Shown piece after piece: positions 25,645 through 34,767 of a stretch of DNA of 64,000 bases. Both the position numbers and the translations under genes were made by a program. Origin of the DNA: Cryobacterium adonitolivorans (GTDB lineage Bacteria > Actinomycetota > Actinomycetes > Actinomycetales > Microbacteriaceae); the NCBI RefSeq assembly GCF_004402695.1, contig NZ_SOFL01000028.1, forward strand, positions 1,360 through 65,359, read 5' to 3'. The notes under the pieces were generated by a model. It was not told the origin of the DNA and searched no databases. It worked only from the letters and a program-made list of their open reading frames with translations. Every line of letters begins with the position of its first letter. Position 1 is the first letter of the stretch.

Positions 25645-25686
25645 TTGACAGAAGTCCACTATGTATTTATAGTTGACATCTGTCAA
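25645..25686 (+). promoter_or_regulatory. Consensus promoter with overlapping palindromic operator
   Basis: TTGACA (25645-25650), a 17-bp spacer, and TATAGT (25668-25673) form a near-perfect sigma-70-type promoter. A perfect inverted repeat TTGACATCTGTCAA (25673-25686) overlaps the end of the -10 box and the expected start site, so a bound repressor would block initiation. The MarR gene at 27491 in the same operon is the likely repressor. Confidence 0.75.
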
Positions 25687-25704
25687 TTACGTAGCTGGAG
25701 ATTC

Positions 25705-27480
25705 ATGTCACGCCGTTCCACCACCACTCCCCCGAACCGGGCCATCTCGGCCGACGGTTCCATGACCAAGCGCCAGGTCCTCGAGGCCCTGTCCGGCCTG
25801 CTGCTGGGCATGTTCGTCTCGATCCTCGCCGGAACCGTCGTCAGCACCTCGCTGCCGATCATCATTTCCGACCTGAAGGGCGACCAGTCCGCGTACACGT
25901 GGGTCATCACGGCCACCCTGCTCGCGACCACGGTGTCGACGCCCATCTGGGGCAAGTTCGCCGACCTCTTCAACCGCAAGCTGCTCATCCAGCTCGCCCT
26001 GGCCACCTTCGTGATCGGCTCGGCCTTGGCCGGCTTCTCGCAGGACACCGGCACCCTCATCGGCTTCCGCGTGCTGCAGGGCCTCGGCGCCGGCGGTCTC
26101 GCCGCGCTCAGCCAGATCATCATGGCCGACATCATCAGCCCCCGTGACCGCGGCAAGTACGCCGGCCTGTTCGGCGGCGTCATGGCCCTCGGCACCGTCG
26201 GCGGCCCGCTGCTCGGCGGCGTGGTGACGGATGCCTTCGGCTGGCGCTGGAACTTCTTCATCGCCCTGCCCATCGCCATCGTCGCCATCGTTCTCCTGCA
26301 GCGCACCCTGCACCTGCCGCCGCGGGTGAAGCGCGCAGTGAAGATCGACTACCTCGGTGCCGCGCTGATCGCCGGTGGCGTCTCGTTGTTGATGATCTGG
26401 GTCACTTTGGCCGGCAACGACTTCGCGTGGGCATCCGTCACCTCGTTCGTCATGGTCGCCGCCGCCGCGCTGCTGCTCGTCGCCGCCGTTATCGTCGAAT
26501 TCAAGGCTCCCGAGCCGATCATCCCGCTGACGCTGTTCAAGAACCGCACCTTCACCCTGGCCACCGTCGCCAGCATCTCGGTGGGCGTGTCGATGTTCGG
26601 CACCTCCGTCTTCCTCAGCCAGTACATGCAGCTGGCCCGCGGCGCCACGCCCACCCAGTCCGGGCTGCTCACCATTCCGATGATGGGCGGACTGTTGATC
26701 TCGTCGACGCTGTTCGGCACCCTGATCAGCCGCACCGGCAAGTGGAAGTCGATCATGGTCTCCGGTTCGGTCCTTGTGGTTGCCGGACTCCTGCTGCTCG
26801 GCACCCTGCAGTACGACACCAACCTGATCCTGGTCGGCATCTTCATGTTCGTCCTCGGTGCGGGCCTGGGCATGGTCATGCAGAACCTGGTCCTGGTGGT
26901 GCAGAACTCGATCGAGGTCAACAACCTCGGCGTGGCCACCAGCGCGGTCACGTTCTTCCGCAGCCTCGGCGGCACGGTCGGCGTCTCGGTGCTCGGCTCC
27001 GTGCTCGGCACCGTCGTCGCCCAGCACATCAAGGACGGCATCAGCACGCTCGCCCCGGCCGACCAGGTCGTCGCCGTGAAGACGCTGGGCTCCGGTGTCA
27101 TCCCCCACGTCAGCGACCTGCCTGACGCCATCCGCGTCGTCGTCGAGTCGGCCTACGGCACCGGCGTCGGCACGGTCTTTCTGCTCGGTGTGCCGCTGGC
27201 CGTGATCACCCTGGTGATGGTCGCGCTGATGCCCAACGCGTCGCTCGGCACCCAGACTGCCATCGCCCTGACCAAGGCCGAGGCGGCACAGACCGCGCCG
27301 ACGTCACCCGGGAACCTCGAGGATGACGACCTGCGCGAACTCGAAGACGCCGAGGACATGCTGATCGAAGTGGGCGCGGCCTCCGCCGGCCTCACCCCGG
27401 TGGGCCTGGCTCACCCGACGGGCTCGATCCGCGTGCAGCGCGACTCAGGCTCCTCTGACGACCCGAGCACCGGTCGATAG
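25705..27480 (+). CDS. MFS drug efflux transporter, DHA2 family (14 TMS)
   Basis: 591 residues from ATG 25705 (GGAG 4 bases upstream; an upstream in-frame TTG is less likely because it lies inside the promoter). Membrane segments start near residue 35 (LLLGMFVSILAGTVVSTSLP). The DHA2 signature is intact: motif A WGKFADLFNRKLLIQLAL and GVMALGTVGGPLLGGVV in TM5. The C-terminal tail of about 90 residues is acidic and cytoplasmic. It is co-transcribed with a MarR gene and under a strong promoter with an operator. Likely multidrug or antiseptic proton antiporter. Confidence 0.94.
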   Translation: MSRRSTTTPPNRAISADGSMTKRQVLEALSGLLLGMFVSILAGTVVSTSLPIIISDLKGDQSAYTWVITATLLATTVSTPIWGKFADLFNRKLLIQLALATFVIGSALAGFSQDTGTLIGFRVLQGLGAGGLAALSQIIMADIISPRDRGKYAGLFGGVMALGTVGGPLLGGVVTDAFGWRWNFFIALPIAIVAIVLLQRTLHLPPRVKRAVKIDYLGAALIAGGVSLLMIWVTLAGNDFAWASVTSFVMVAAAALLLVAAVIVEFKAPEPIIPLTLFKNRTFTLATVASISVGVSMFGTSVFLSQYMQLARGATPTQSGLLTIPMMGGLLISSTLFGTLISRTGKWKSIMVSGSVLVVAGLLLLGTLQYDTNLILVGIFMFVLGAGLGMVMQNLVLVVQNSIEVNNLGVATSAVTFFRSLGGTVGVSVLGSVLGTVVAQHIKDGISTLAPADQVVAVKTLGSGVIPHVSDLPDAIRVVVESAYGTGVGTVFLLGVPLAVITLVMVALMPNASLGTQTAIALTKAEAAQTAPTSPGNLEDDDLRELEDAEDMLIEVGAASAGLTPVGLAHPTGSIRVQRDSGSSDDPSTGR

Positions 27481-27490
27481 TGTGATGGTC

Positions 27491-28000
27491 ATGACCGAAC
27501 ACGGCGCACTCCTCCCGGCCACCGAGCCCGGCGACACGGCCCCAGCGGCCCCTGCCGCCGAGGCTCTGGCCGAGGTCGAGGAACAGATGATGGAGCTGGC
27601 CGCCTATGTGCGCGGCGCCATGCGCGACTCGGCCCTGCGCATCGACCCGGCGCTCCAGCCGTTCGGTCTCAAGATCCTGCGAACGCTGCGGCGCTGTGGA
27701 CCCACGCATGCAAGCGCCCTGGCGGAGGCGCTCGAGGTGGACCGCAGTGTGATCAGCCGCCAGGCCCGGCTGCTCGAGGACCTCGGCCTGCTCGAGCTCG
27801 CTGCGGACCCCGCCGACGGGCGCGCCAGATTCCTCGCGGCAACCCCCCTGGCGATCCAGAAAATGGCGGCAATGCCCGGAGGTGACAAGAGCCTCCTGCA
27901 CGGCAGGCTGGCCGCCTGGCCCGAAGCAGACCTGCACCAGTTCGCCCTGCTGCTGAAACGGTTGAACTCCCCCGACGGAAGCCCGACTGGTCGCGAGTAG
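27491..28000 (+). CDS. MarR-family transcriptional regulator
   Basis: About 169 residues from ATG 27491. GTG 27482 or ATG 27485 are equally close alternatives, all within 11 bp of the efflux gene's stop, so translational coupling is likely. The winged helix is at about 55-115 (THASALAEALEVDRSVISRQ, DPADGRARFLA). The N-terminus is alanine/proline-rich. It probably represses the upstream DHA2 efflux gene by binding the TTGACA/TGTCAA palindrome at its promoter. Confidence 0.9.
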   Translation: MTEHGALLPATEPGDTAPAAPAAEALAEVEEQMMELAAYVRGAMRDSALRIDPALQPFGLKILRTLRRCGPTHASALAEALEVDRSVISRQARLLEDLGLLELAADPADGRARFLAATPLAIQKMAAMPGGDKSLLHGRLAAWPEADLHQFALLLKRLNSPDGSPTGRE

Positions 28001-28024
28001 CTGTACCGGCGGGCCATCCGGAGC

Positions 28025-29902
28025 ATGATGGGAGACATGACCATCAGCGCAGATGCCGGCCAGAGTGACTTCCGAGCCAGCCGACAGGAGGGCATCCACC
28101 CGCGGCCGCAACTCGTGCGCCGGCGCTGGCATGAGTTGGCGGGCGCGTGGGGGTTCGCCTTCGACGACGCCGAAGAGGGCGAGGCCGCGCGCTGGTACGC
28201 GCAGCCGCGGTTCGACCGCACCATCCAGGTGCCGTTCCCGTTCGAATCGGCCACCTCGGGCATCCACGACACCGGCTACCACCGCACCGTCTGGTTCTCC
28301 CGCCGGTTCGGCGCCCACGACCTGGCCGCGGCGGGTTTCGATCCCGGCTCTCCCCTGGCGCAGCGGATGCACCTGCGCTTCGCGGCGGTCGACTACCGGG
28401 CCAGGGTCTGGATCGACGGCTGCCTGGTCGGTGAGCACGAGGGCGGGCAGACCCCGTTCTCATACGACATCACCGATGTCCTCACCCCGACCCTGGCCGA
28501 GCACACCGTGGTCGTCTGCGCGGTTGACGACCCCGTCGACGCCGCCCAGCCACGCGGCAAACAGGACTGGCGGCTCGACCCGCACTCAATCTGGTACCAC
28601 CGCACCAGCGGCATCTGGCAACCGGTCTGGCTGGAGGCCACCAACGAGACTGCGGTGTCGCTGCTGCACTGGACACCGGACCTCGTCACCGGCACCGTGC
28701 GGGTGCGGGTGGACCTGAACCGGCGACCGGCGACCGGCAGCACGCTCCGCTACGCCCTGAGCTTTGAGGGCGCACCGGTGGCGGAGGCCAGCCACACGGT
28801 GTCCGACGTGTCCTCCACCACCACCATCACCCTGCCGGCGCAGACGAACGGCCAGGCCTCCGAGGAGTTGCTCTGGAGCCCGGAGACACCGCGGCTGCTC
28901 GACGCCACCGTCACCCTGACGACAGCGGGAACGATCCAGGACGAGGTCTGGTCCTATCTCGGGCTCCGTTCCGCCGGCATCGGCGCGGGCCGGTTTCTGC
29001 TCAACGAGCGGCCGTACTACGTGCGATCGGTGCTTCAGCAGGGGTACTGGCCGCAGTCCCACCTGGCCAGCCCGTCGCCGCAGGATCTGCGCCGCGACGT
29101 CGAGCTGATCAAGGAACTCGGCTTCAACGCCGCCAGGGTGCACCAGAAGATCGAGGATCCACGCTTCCTGTACTGGGCCGACCGGCTTGGCCTGCTCGTC
29201 TGGGGCGAGGCCCCTGGCGCCTTCGAATTCAGCGCGACGGCCATGCGGCGCACGGTCGCGGAGTGGACGGCCGTGCTGGAGCGCGACCTCTCGCATCCGT
29301 CGATCGTCACCTGGGTGCCGGTGAACGAGAGCTGGGGGGTGCCGCACATCGGCCACGACCCCGCCCAGGCCTCCTTCGTGAGGGCGTTGGTCGCACTCAC
29401 CCGGGCGATCGATCCGTCTCGCCCGGTCGTGTCCAACGACGGCTGGGAACACGTCGACTCCGACATCCTGACGGTCCACGACTACGACGCGGACGGCGAA
29501 GCGCTGCGCGCGCGCTACCAGGACGACGACGCGATCACCCGGCTGCTCACCGGGCTTGGCCCGGCCGGGCGGCGTCTCGTGCTCCCCGGCCAGGACCCGT
29601 CCGGCCGGAACGCCGCCGGCCGGCCGGTGATGCTCACCGAGTTCGGCGGCATCTCATTTCCGCGGGAGGACGCCGACGCCGAGGCGTGGGGCTACTCCAG
29701 CGCCAGCTCCACGGATGATTTCCTCGCCCGCCTCGCCGCCGTGGTGGGCGCCGTCCTGGCGAGCACGGCGCTGGCGGGGTTCTGTTACACCCAGCTGACC
29801 GACACCCTGCAGGAGACCAACGGGCTCCTTGATGAGGCTCGCAACCCCAAGGCCCCGATGGAACGGCTGCGGGCGATCATCGGCGGAGTGCGCCCGGATT
29901 GA
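28025..29902 (+). CDS. Glycoside hydrolase family 2 protein (beta-galactosidase/glucuronidase-like)
   Basis: About 625 residues; ATG 28037 (MTISADAG) is an alternative start. The order of domains is: jelly-roll sugar-binding domain (RRRWHELAGAWGF to VVVCAVDDP), immunoglobulin-like domain, and TIM barrel. The acid/base glutamate lies in TWVPVNESWGVPH and the nucleophile in VMLTEFGGIS. There is no signal peptide, so it works in the cytoplasm on imported beta-glycosides. It is shorter than LacZ (about 1,000 residues) and lacks the extra C-terminal domains. The substrate could be a galactoside, glucuronide or mannoside. Confidence 0.93.
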   Translation: MMGDMTISADAGQSDFRASRQEGIHPRPQLVRRRWHELAGAWGFAFDDAEEGEAARWYAQPRFDRTIQVPFPFESATSGIHDTGYHRTVWFSRRFGAHDLAAAGFDPGSPLAQRMHLRFAAVDYRARVWIDGCLVGEHEGGQTPFSYDITDVLTPTLAEHTVVVCAVDDPVDAAQPRGKQDWRLDPHSIWYHRTSGIWQPVWLEATNETAVSLLHWTPDLVTGTVRVRVDLNRRPATGSTLRYALSFEGAPVAEASHTVSDVSSTTTITLPAQTNGQASEELLWSPETPRLLDATVTLTTAGTIQDEVWSYLGLRSAGIGAGRFLLNERPYYVRSVLQQGYWPQSHLASPSPQDLRRDVELIKELGFNAARVHQKIEDPRFLYWADRLGLLVWGEAPGAFEFSATAMRRTVAEWTAVLERDLSHPSIVTWVPVNESWGVPHIGHDPAQASFVRALVALTRAIDPSRPVVSNDGWEHVDSDILTVHDYDADGEALRARYQDDDAITRLLTGLGPAGRRLVLPGQDPSGRNAAGRPVMLTEFGGISFPREDADAEAWGYSSASSTDDFLARLAAVVGAVLASTALAGFCYTQLTDTLQETNGLLDEARNPKAPMERLRAIIGGVRPD

Positions 29903-29923
29903 TCCTGCCGGCCTCGCCCCAGC

Positions 29924-31450
29924 TCAGGCCAGGGGCAGCGCCACCCTGAAGCTGGTGCGCCCCGGCCTGCTATCCACCATGACCTCGCCGTGGTGGGCCA
30001 GGACGACGGCCTGCACGATCGCCAGGCCGAGACCGGTGCTGCCGCCGGTGCCGCGGAACCTGGAGCTGTCGCCGCGGGCGAACCTCTCGAACAGGGTCGC
30101 CCGTAGATTCTCCGGGATACCGGGGCCGTCGTCGGTCACGGTGACCACGGCGCTGGGGCCCTCGGTGGTCAGCGACACGTGCACCCGGGTGCCCGCGTCG
30201 GTGTGCACGCGGGCGTTGGCGAGCAAGTTCGCGAAAACCTGGTGCAGGCGCGGCCCGTCACCGGACGCCAGCACGGGTTCGTCAGGCAGGTCGAGGTCCC
30301 AGCTGTGGTCGCGGCCGACCGCATGGGCGTCACTGACCACGTCCACGAGCAGCCTGGTGAGGTCCACGGGCTCGCGTTCCAGCTCGCGGCCCTCGTCGAG
30401 GCGGGCGAGCAGTAGCAGGTCTTCAACGAGGCCCGTCATCCGCACCGACTCCGACTCGATGCGCCCGAGCGCGTGGATGGCGTCCGGCGGCAGTTCCTGG
30501 CCGCTGCGCCGGGTGAGCTCGGAGTAGCCGCGGATCGACGCGAGCGGGGTGCGCAACTCGTGGCTGGCATCCGCCACGAACTGGCGCACCTTGTTCTCGC
30601 TGGCCTGCCGGGTTTCGAGGGCGATGTCGACGTGGTCGAGCATGCGGTTGAGCGCCGAGCCCACCCGGCCGACCTCGGTGCGGGGATCGGTGTCTGCCAG
30701 CGGAACCCGGTCGACGAGCAGCACCTCACCGCGATCCAGCGGCAGTTCGGAGACCCGGGTGGCCGTGGCGGTCACCCGCTGCAAGGGACGCAGGGCCAGG
30801 CGCACGATCGCGGTGGCGAGGAACGCCACCAGCACGATGCCGGCCAGCGACACGACGGCGATGACGAGCGCCAATTGGGTGGCCGTGCCGGTAACGCTGG
30901 ACACGGGTAGCCCTACCAGGTAGAGCGCCCCGGTGGGTGCTGCCTGGGCGAGGACCCGGTACTCGCCGACGTCGCTGCCGAGGTCCACAGTGAACGGGAC
31001 CGACGTGCTGCCCTCCTGCACCGCGGCGTCGAGCTCGGTGAGTAGCTGGGTGACCTGGTCGTTGCTCAGGGCCACAACAGTTCCGGTGTCGTCGGTGTAG
31101 CCGGTTGTGACGGTGCTGCCGTCATAGACCAGCGCGAGGGTGCCCGGCGGCTGGGAGGGTCCGTTGAGCACCTTGCTGGCCGTGGGCGTGCCGATGTTGA
31201 AGTCGGCGCCCGTCGGCCGCCCGCCGCCGAAGGCCACGCTGGAACGTTCGGCCGCGCTCTCAACCTGCCGGTCGAGGCCGTCCATCAGGTTGGCGCTGAG
31301 GATGGCCACGCTCACCACTCCGATGACCAGACTGACCAAGGCGAGCAGGCCCACCACGGCGACAACCAGGCGCCGGCGCAAGGTCCAGGGCGCCCGGCCG
31401 CTGCGGGTCGGGATGATGGGGGCGGTGGCGGCGGATGCTCCCCTGGCCAT
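29924..31450 (-). CDS. Two-component sensor histidine kinase
   Basis: 508 residues. TM1 (about 27-50) and TM2 (about 185-210) flank an extracytoplasmic sensor domain rich in Gly/Thr. A HAMP linker follows, then the HisKA box with phospho-accepting H297 in DASHELRTPLASIRGYSE. The HATPase_c domain has ANLLANARVHTDAG, DDGPGIP and TGLGLAIV. The start ATG overlaps the stop of the response-regulator gene by one base (TGATG), so the pair is translationally coupled. Together they probably control the divergent ABC transporter. Confidence 0.95.
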   Translation of the reverse strand: MARGASAATAPIIPTRSGRAPWTLRRRLVVAVVGLLALVSLVIGVVSVAILSANLMDGLDRQVESAAERSSVAFGGGRPTGADFNIGTPTASKVLNGPSQPPGTLALVYDGSTVTTGYTDDTGTVVALSNDQVTQLLTELDAAVQEGSTSVPFTVDLGSDVGEYRVLAQAAPTGALYLVGLPVSSVTGTATQLALVIAVVSLAGIVLVAFLATAIVRLALRPLQRVTATATRVSELPLDRGEVLLVDRVPLADTDPRTEVGRVGSALNRMLDHVDIALETRQASENKVRQFVADASHELRTPLASIRGYSELTRRSGQELPPDAIHALGRIESESVRMTGLVEDLLLLARLDEGRELEREPVDLTRLLVDVVSDAHAVGRDHSWDLDLPDEPVLASGDGPRLHQVFANLLANARVHTDAGTRVHVSLTTEGPSAVVTVTDDGPGIPENLRATLFERFARGDSSRFRGTGGSTGLGLAIVQAVVLAHHGEVMVDSRPGRTSFRVALPLA

Positions 31451-32196
31451 CAGGCGATCTTCAGCATGTAACCGGCGCCGCGCACGGTGTGGATCATCGG
31501 CTCGCGGCCGGCATCCACCTTCTTGCGCAGATAGGAGATGTAGATCTCCACGACCGAGGACTTGCCACCGAAGTCGTAGCTCCACACCCTGTCGAGGATC
31601 TGGGCCTTGCTGAGCACCCGGCGCGGGTTGCGCATCAGGAACCGCAGCAGTTCGAACTCGGTAGCGGTCAGCTCGATCTGTTCGCCCGCGCGGAACACCT
31701 CGTAGCTGTCCTCGTCGAGGGTGAGGTCACCCACGGAGATCCGGGGGTCGCTGGAGTCGGAGACGGCCATCGTGGAGCGACGGATGAGGCCGCGCAGCCT
31801 GGCGACGACCTCTTCCAGGCTGAACGGCTTGGTGACGTAGTCGTCGCCACCTGCTGTGAGGCCGGCGATGCGGTCGTCGAGCGAGTCCTTGGCGGTGAGG
31901 AAGAGCACGGGCGTTTGGTAGCCATCCGCCCGCAGCCGCTGGAGCACCTGCAGGCCGTCGATGTCGGGCAGCATGATGTCGAGAACGATGACGTCGGGCC
32001 GGAACTCGCGCGCCTGGGTGAGCGCGGCCCGGCCTTCGCCGGCCGTGCGCACCTCCCAGCCCTCGTAGCGGAGGGCCATCGAGAGCAGGTCGGTGAGGGT
32101 GGGTTCGTCGTCGACGACGAGCACCCGGATCGGGGAGCCGTCGGCCTTGCGAAGGCGGGGTCCGTGGGCCGGCTGCTCGTTGGTTCGGGTGTTCAT
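31450..32196 (-). CDS. OmpR-family response regulator
   Basis: 248 residues. The receiver domain has acidic pocket DDEPT (29-33), phospho-acceptor D73 in VLDIMLPD, and K123 in VTKPF. The OmpR/PhoB winged-helix DNA-binding domain occupies about 150-248 (LTATEFELLRFLMRNPRRVL, VVEIYISYLRKKVD). It is the first gene of the two-gene TCS operon, facing away from an FtsX/MacB-type permease gene across 180 bp. Confidence 0.96.
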   Translation of the reverse strand: MNTRTNEQPAHGPRLRKADGSPIRVLVVDDEPTLTDLLSMALRYEGWEVRTAGEGRAALTQAREFRPDVIVLDIMLPDIDGLQVLQRLRADGYQTPVLFLTAKDSLDDRIAGLTAGGDDYVTKPFSLEEVVARLRGLIRRSTMAVSDSSDPRISVGDLTLDEDSYEVFRAGEQIELTATEFELLRFLMRNPRRVLSKAQILDRVWSYDFGGKSSVVEIYISYLRKKVDAGREPMIHTVRGAGYMLKIA

Positions 32197-32218
32197 GCGT
32201 CGAAGTATCCATGCCTTT

Positions 32219-32337
32219 CCTATGAACCGGCTTTACGTCACCCACGACGATCCTGAGAAAACGCGCCCGGCGGCCTTCTGGGCCGATTCATAGGCAGGCC
32301 ATAGTGCAGCCACAACCGCGCTCCTTAGCTTCTAAGG
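32219..32337. promoter_or_regulatory. Inverted repeats between the two-component system and the ABC transporter
   Basis: CCTATGAA (32219-32226) recurs inverted as TTCATAGG (32287-32294), and CCTTAG-CTT-CTAAGG (32323-32337) is a perfect palindrome about 40 bp before the permease start. These are candidate binding sites for the response regulator or hairpins near the transcript start; which is not decided by sequence. Confidence 0.4.
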
Positions 32338-32376
32338 CAACGGCGGGAACCTCCCTGCCACCGGACTGGAGAATCG

Positions 32377-33858
32377 ATGTTTGTCACGTATCTGCGACGA
32401 GAGCTGGCGGGTCGCCGTAAGCAGACCGCCATCGTCGCCATCGGCATGGCGCTCGCCATCGCCCTGGTCATTATTGTCAACGCCGTGTCGAGCGGAGTGC
32501 AGCTGGCACAGTCCACCGTGCTGGCCTCGGTTTACGGCGTCGGCACCGACATCACCGTCAGCCAAACCCCGGCCGCGCCCACCGAGGGCGAAGCAGGCAC
32601 CGGCGGGCCGCAGAACTTCGACTTCGGCGCGGATGCCGGCGCCACCACCGACGGGACCACCACCGTCAGCCAGTCCCGGCTCTCCGTCGACCGGGGCACC
32701 ACCGCTTTCGACGCCATCGCGCTGGACACCGCCAGCGGCATCGACAACGTCTCCGCAGCCGCCGCGACCCTGTCGCTGAGCAACACCACCTTCGACGGCG
32801 CCCTGCCCGAACGCTCCACCACCGACACCGGCACCGCTCCGACCGGAGACGACGCCGCAGTCGGCGGAACCCCACCCAGCGGCGGGCCCGACGGCGCCGG
32901 CGGCAGTTCGTTCAGCGTCGACTCCTTCACCGTGCTGGGCCTCGACCCGGCCGATGACGCCGTCGGACCGCTCTCGGCCGTGAGCCTCACCGACGGACGC
33001 AGCCTGGAGAGCGCCGACGCGGGCACCAACGTGGCCGTCCTCGACGCCAGCTACGCCACCACCGCCGAACTCGTCGTGGGCGACACCGTCGCCATCGCGG
33101 GCACCGACTTCACCGTCGTCGGCCTGGTCACAGCCTCGTCGGCGGATGCCGCCACCGCCTCCAACGTCTACATCCCTCTCGATGTCGCCCAGGCCTTGTC
33201 CGGCCTGACCGATCAAGTCACCGACATCTACGTGCAGGCCGCTTCGTCCACCGACATCGAGCAGATCCAGGCCGACGTCGAGGGCGCCCTGCCGGATGCC
33301 ACCGTGCAGACCCAATCCGACCTCGCCTCGAGCGTGTCAGGGTCGCTCTCCAGCGCCTCAGACCTGGTCAAGAACCTCGGCCTCTGGCTGTCGCTCATCG
33401 TGCTGGCGGCGGCGTTCCTGATCGCCATCCTGTTCACGATCTCCGGCGTCACCCGCCGCACCCGCGAATTCGGCACCCTCAAGGCGATCGGCTGGTCTAA
33501 CGGCCGGATCGTGCGGCAGGTTGCCGGCGAATCCCTGGTACAGGGTCTGATCGGCGGGGTTGTCGGCATCGCGGTCGGCCTGGCCGGCATCCTGGTGATC
33601 AACCTCGTGGCCCCCACCCTGACCGCGGGCGCGGCCACGGCAGACCCGGCATCCGCCCTGGGCGGCCCCGGCGGCGGCTTCGGTCAGGCAACGGTCGAAG
33701 CCGCCACCTCCGACATCGTGCTGCAGGTGCCCGTGACGCTGTCGGTCATCCTCATCGCCGTCGGACTCGCTGTCCTCGGTGGGCTGCTCGCCGGCGCGAT
33801 CGGCGGCTGGCGCGCCTCGCGCCTGAGCCCGTCCGAAGCACTGCGCAGCATCGCGTGA
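32377..33858 (+). CDS. ABC transporter permease, MacB/FtsX type
   Basis: 493 residues, ATG with CTGGAG 6 bases upstream. TM1 (about 20-42) is followed by a large extracytoplasmic MacB_PCD-like domain of some 290 residues, very rich in Thr/Ala/Asp/Gly. The FtsX domain with three helices follows (about 335-485; FLIAILFTISGVTRRTREFG, ending RASRLSPSEALRSIA). Paired with the ATPase gene 37 bp downstream. Such systems export peptides or drive envelope processes by mechanotransmission. Control by the adjacent two-component system is likely. Confidence 0.93.
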   Translation: MFVTYLRRELAGRRKQTAIVAIGMALAIALVIIVNAVSSGVQLAQSTVLASVYGVGTDITVSQTPAAPTEGEAGTGGPQNFDFGADAGATTDGTTTVSQSRLSVDRGTTAFDAIALDTASGIDNVSAAAATLSLSNTTFDGALPERSTTDTGTAPTGDDAAVGGTPPSGGPDGAGGSSFSVDSFTVLGLDPADDAVGPLSAVSLTDGRSLESADAGTNVAVLDASYATTAELVVGDTVAIAGTDFTVVGLVTASSADAATASNVYIPLDVAQALSGLTDQVTDIYVQAASSTDIEQIQADVEGALPDATVQTQSDLASSVSGSLSSASDLVKNLGLWLSLIVLAAAFLIAILFTISGVTRRTREFGTLKAIGWSNGRIVRQVAGESLVQGLIGGVVGIAVGLAGILVINLVAPTLTAGAATADPASALGGPGGGFGQATVEAATSDIVLQVPVTLSVILIAVGLAVLGGLLAGAIGGWRASRLSPSEALRSIA

Positions 33859-33895
33859 CCTCCACTGCCGATTTCATCCCGAGAATTGAGCTCCC

Positions 33896-34567
33896 ATGTA
33901 TGAACTGACCAATGTCACCAAAAAATACGATCAGGGCAAGCGCTCGGTCACAGCCCTCAACAAGGTCACGCTGTCCATTCCGGATGGCCAGATGGTCGCC
34001 ATCCAGGGACCGACCGGTGGCGGCAAGTCCACCCTGCTGCAGATGCTCGGCGCCCTTGACCGGCCCAGCGAGGGCACGGTGCAGCTCGGGTCGTCCGACC
34101 TCTCCAAGCTCGGCCAGGGGCCGCTGGGCGAGATCCGGGCGCGGGAGGTCGGCTTCGTGTTCCAGGGTTTCAACCTGATCCCCACTCTCACCGCGCAGGA
34201 GAACGTGGAGACCGCGCTCGCGCCGCTCGGGGTTTCCACGCCGGATCGCACCTCGCGGGCCGCGGCAGCGCTCGAGTCCGTGGGGCTCGGCGAGCGCGGC
34301 AGCCACCTGCCGGCCGAACTCTCCGGCGGCCAACAGCAGCGCGTGGCGATCGCCCGTGCCCTCGTGAAAGAGCCGGCGGTGCTGCTGGCCGACGAACCGA
34401 CCGGGAATCTTGACGAGCAGACCCGTGACGAGATCATGGACCTGCTCGAGGGCCTTTGGCGGGCGAAGGGCCTCACCCTGATTGTGGTCACCCACGACTC
34501 GGCTGTCGCCAGGCGCGCCCAGCGCCGCCTCGTGATAAGGAACGGGGTTGTGCGCGAAGTCGCCTGA
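33896..34567 (+). CDS. ABC transporter ATP-binding protein, MacB/LolD type
   Basis: 223 residues, all motifs present: Walker A GPTGGGKSTLLQML (about 39-52), Q-loop in GFVFQGFNLIPTLTAQENVE, signature LSGGQQQRVAIARAL, Walker B VLLADEPTGNLDE, and H-loop VVTHDSAVA. It energises the preceding MacB/FtsX-type permease. A perfect 14-bp-stem hairpin lies 24 bp after the stop. Confidence 0.96.
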   Translation: MYELTNVTKKYDQGKRSVTALNKVTLSIPDGQMVAIQGPTGGGKSTLLQMLGALDRPSEGTVQLGSSDLSKLGQGPLGEIRAREVGFVFQGFNLIPTLTAQENVETALAPLGVSTPDRTSRAAAALESVGLGERGSHLPAELSGGQQQRVAIARALVKEPAVLLADEPTGNLDEQTRDEIMDLLEGLWRAKGLTLIVVTHDSAVARRAQRRLVIRNGVVREVA

Positions 34568-34591
34568 TCTCGTTGCCGCCGGCCGCACAAA

Positions 34592-34623
34592 AACACCCCG
34601 GACGACTATTCGTCCGGGGTGTT
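34592..34623. terminator. Hairpin terminator after the MacB-type ABC operon
   Basis: AACACCCCGGACGA pairs perfectly with TCGTCCGGGGTGTT across a CTAT loop. It is preceded by an A-run on the plus strand, which would be a T-run for minus-strand transcripts, so it could act in both directions. Confidence 0.75.
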
Positions 34624-34645
34624 CCTGTGTGCGGGCGTGCCGCGG

Positions 34646-34760
34646 TTATGCCCGACGCAACCCGCGGGCCAGCAGCAGTCCGGCGCCGAGGAGCACCGCG
34701 AGGAGGCCGCTACTGGGTTCGGTGTCCCCCGGCGGGGTGGCGGCCGAGGCCGCCGACAGA
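34646..34760 (-). other. C-terminal membrane-anchor-like reading frame without a visible start
   Basis: On the minus strand an open frame ends at TAA 34646-34648 with SAASAATPPGDTEPSSG, then the hydrophobic run LLAVLLGAGLLLA and a basic RGLRRA tail. That layout (Pro/Thr-rich linker, one helix, positive tail) is what surface-protein C-terminal anchors look like, although no LPXTG is present. The frame continues into the antisense of the YqaJ gene with no convincing start or ribosome binding site, so it may be the remaining 3' end of a deleted surface-protein gene. Alternatively it is chance coding in GC-rich DNA. Confidence 0.3.
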
Positions 34761-34767
34761 GAGCAGA

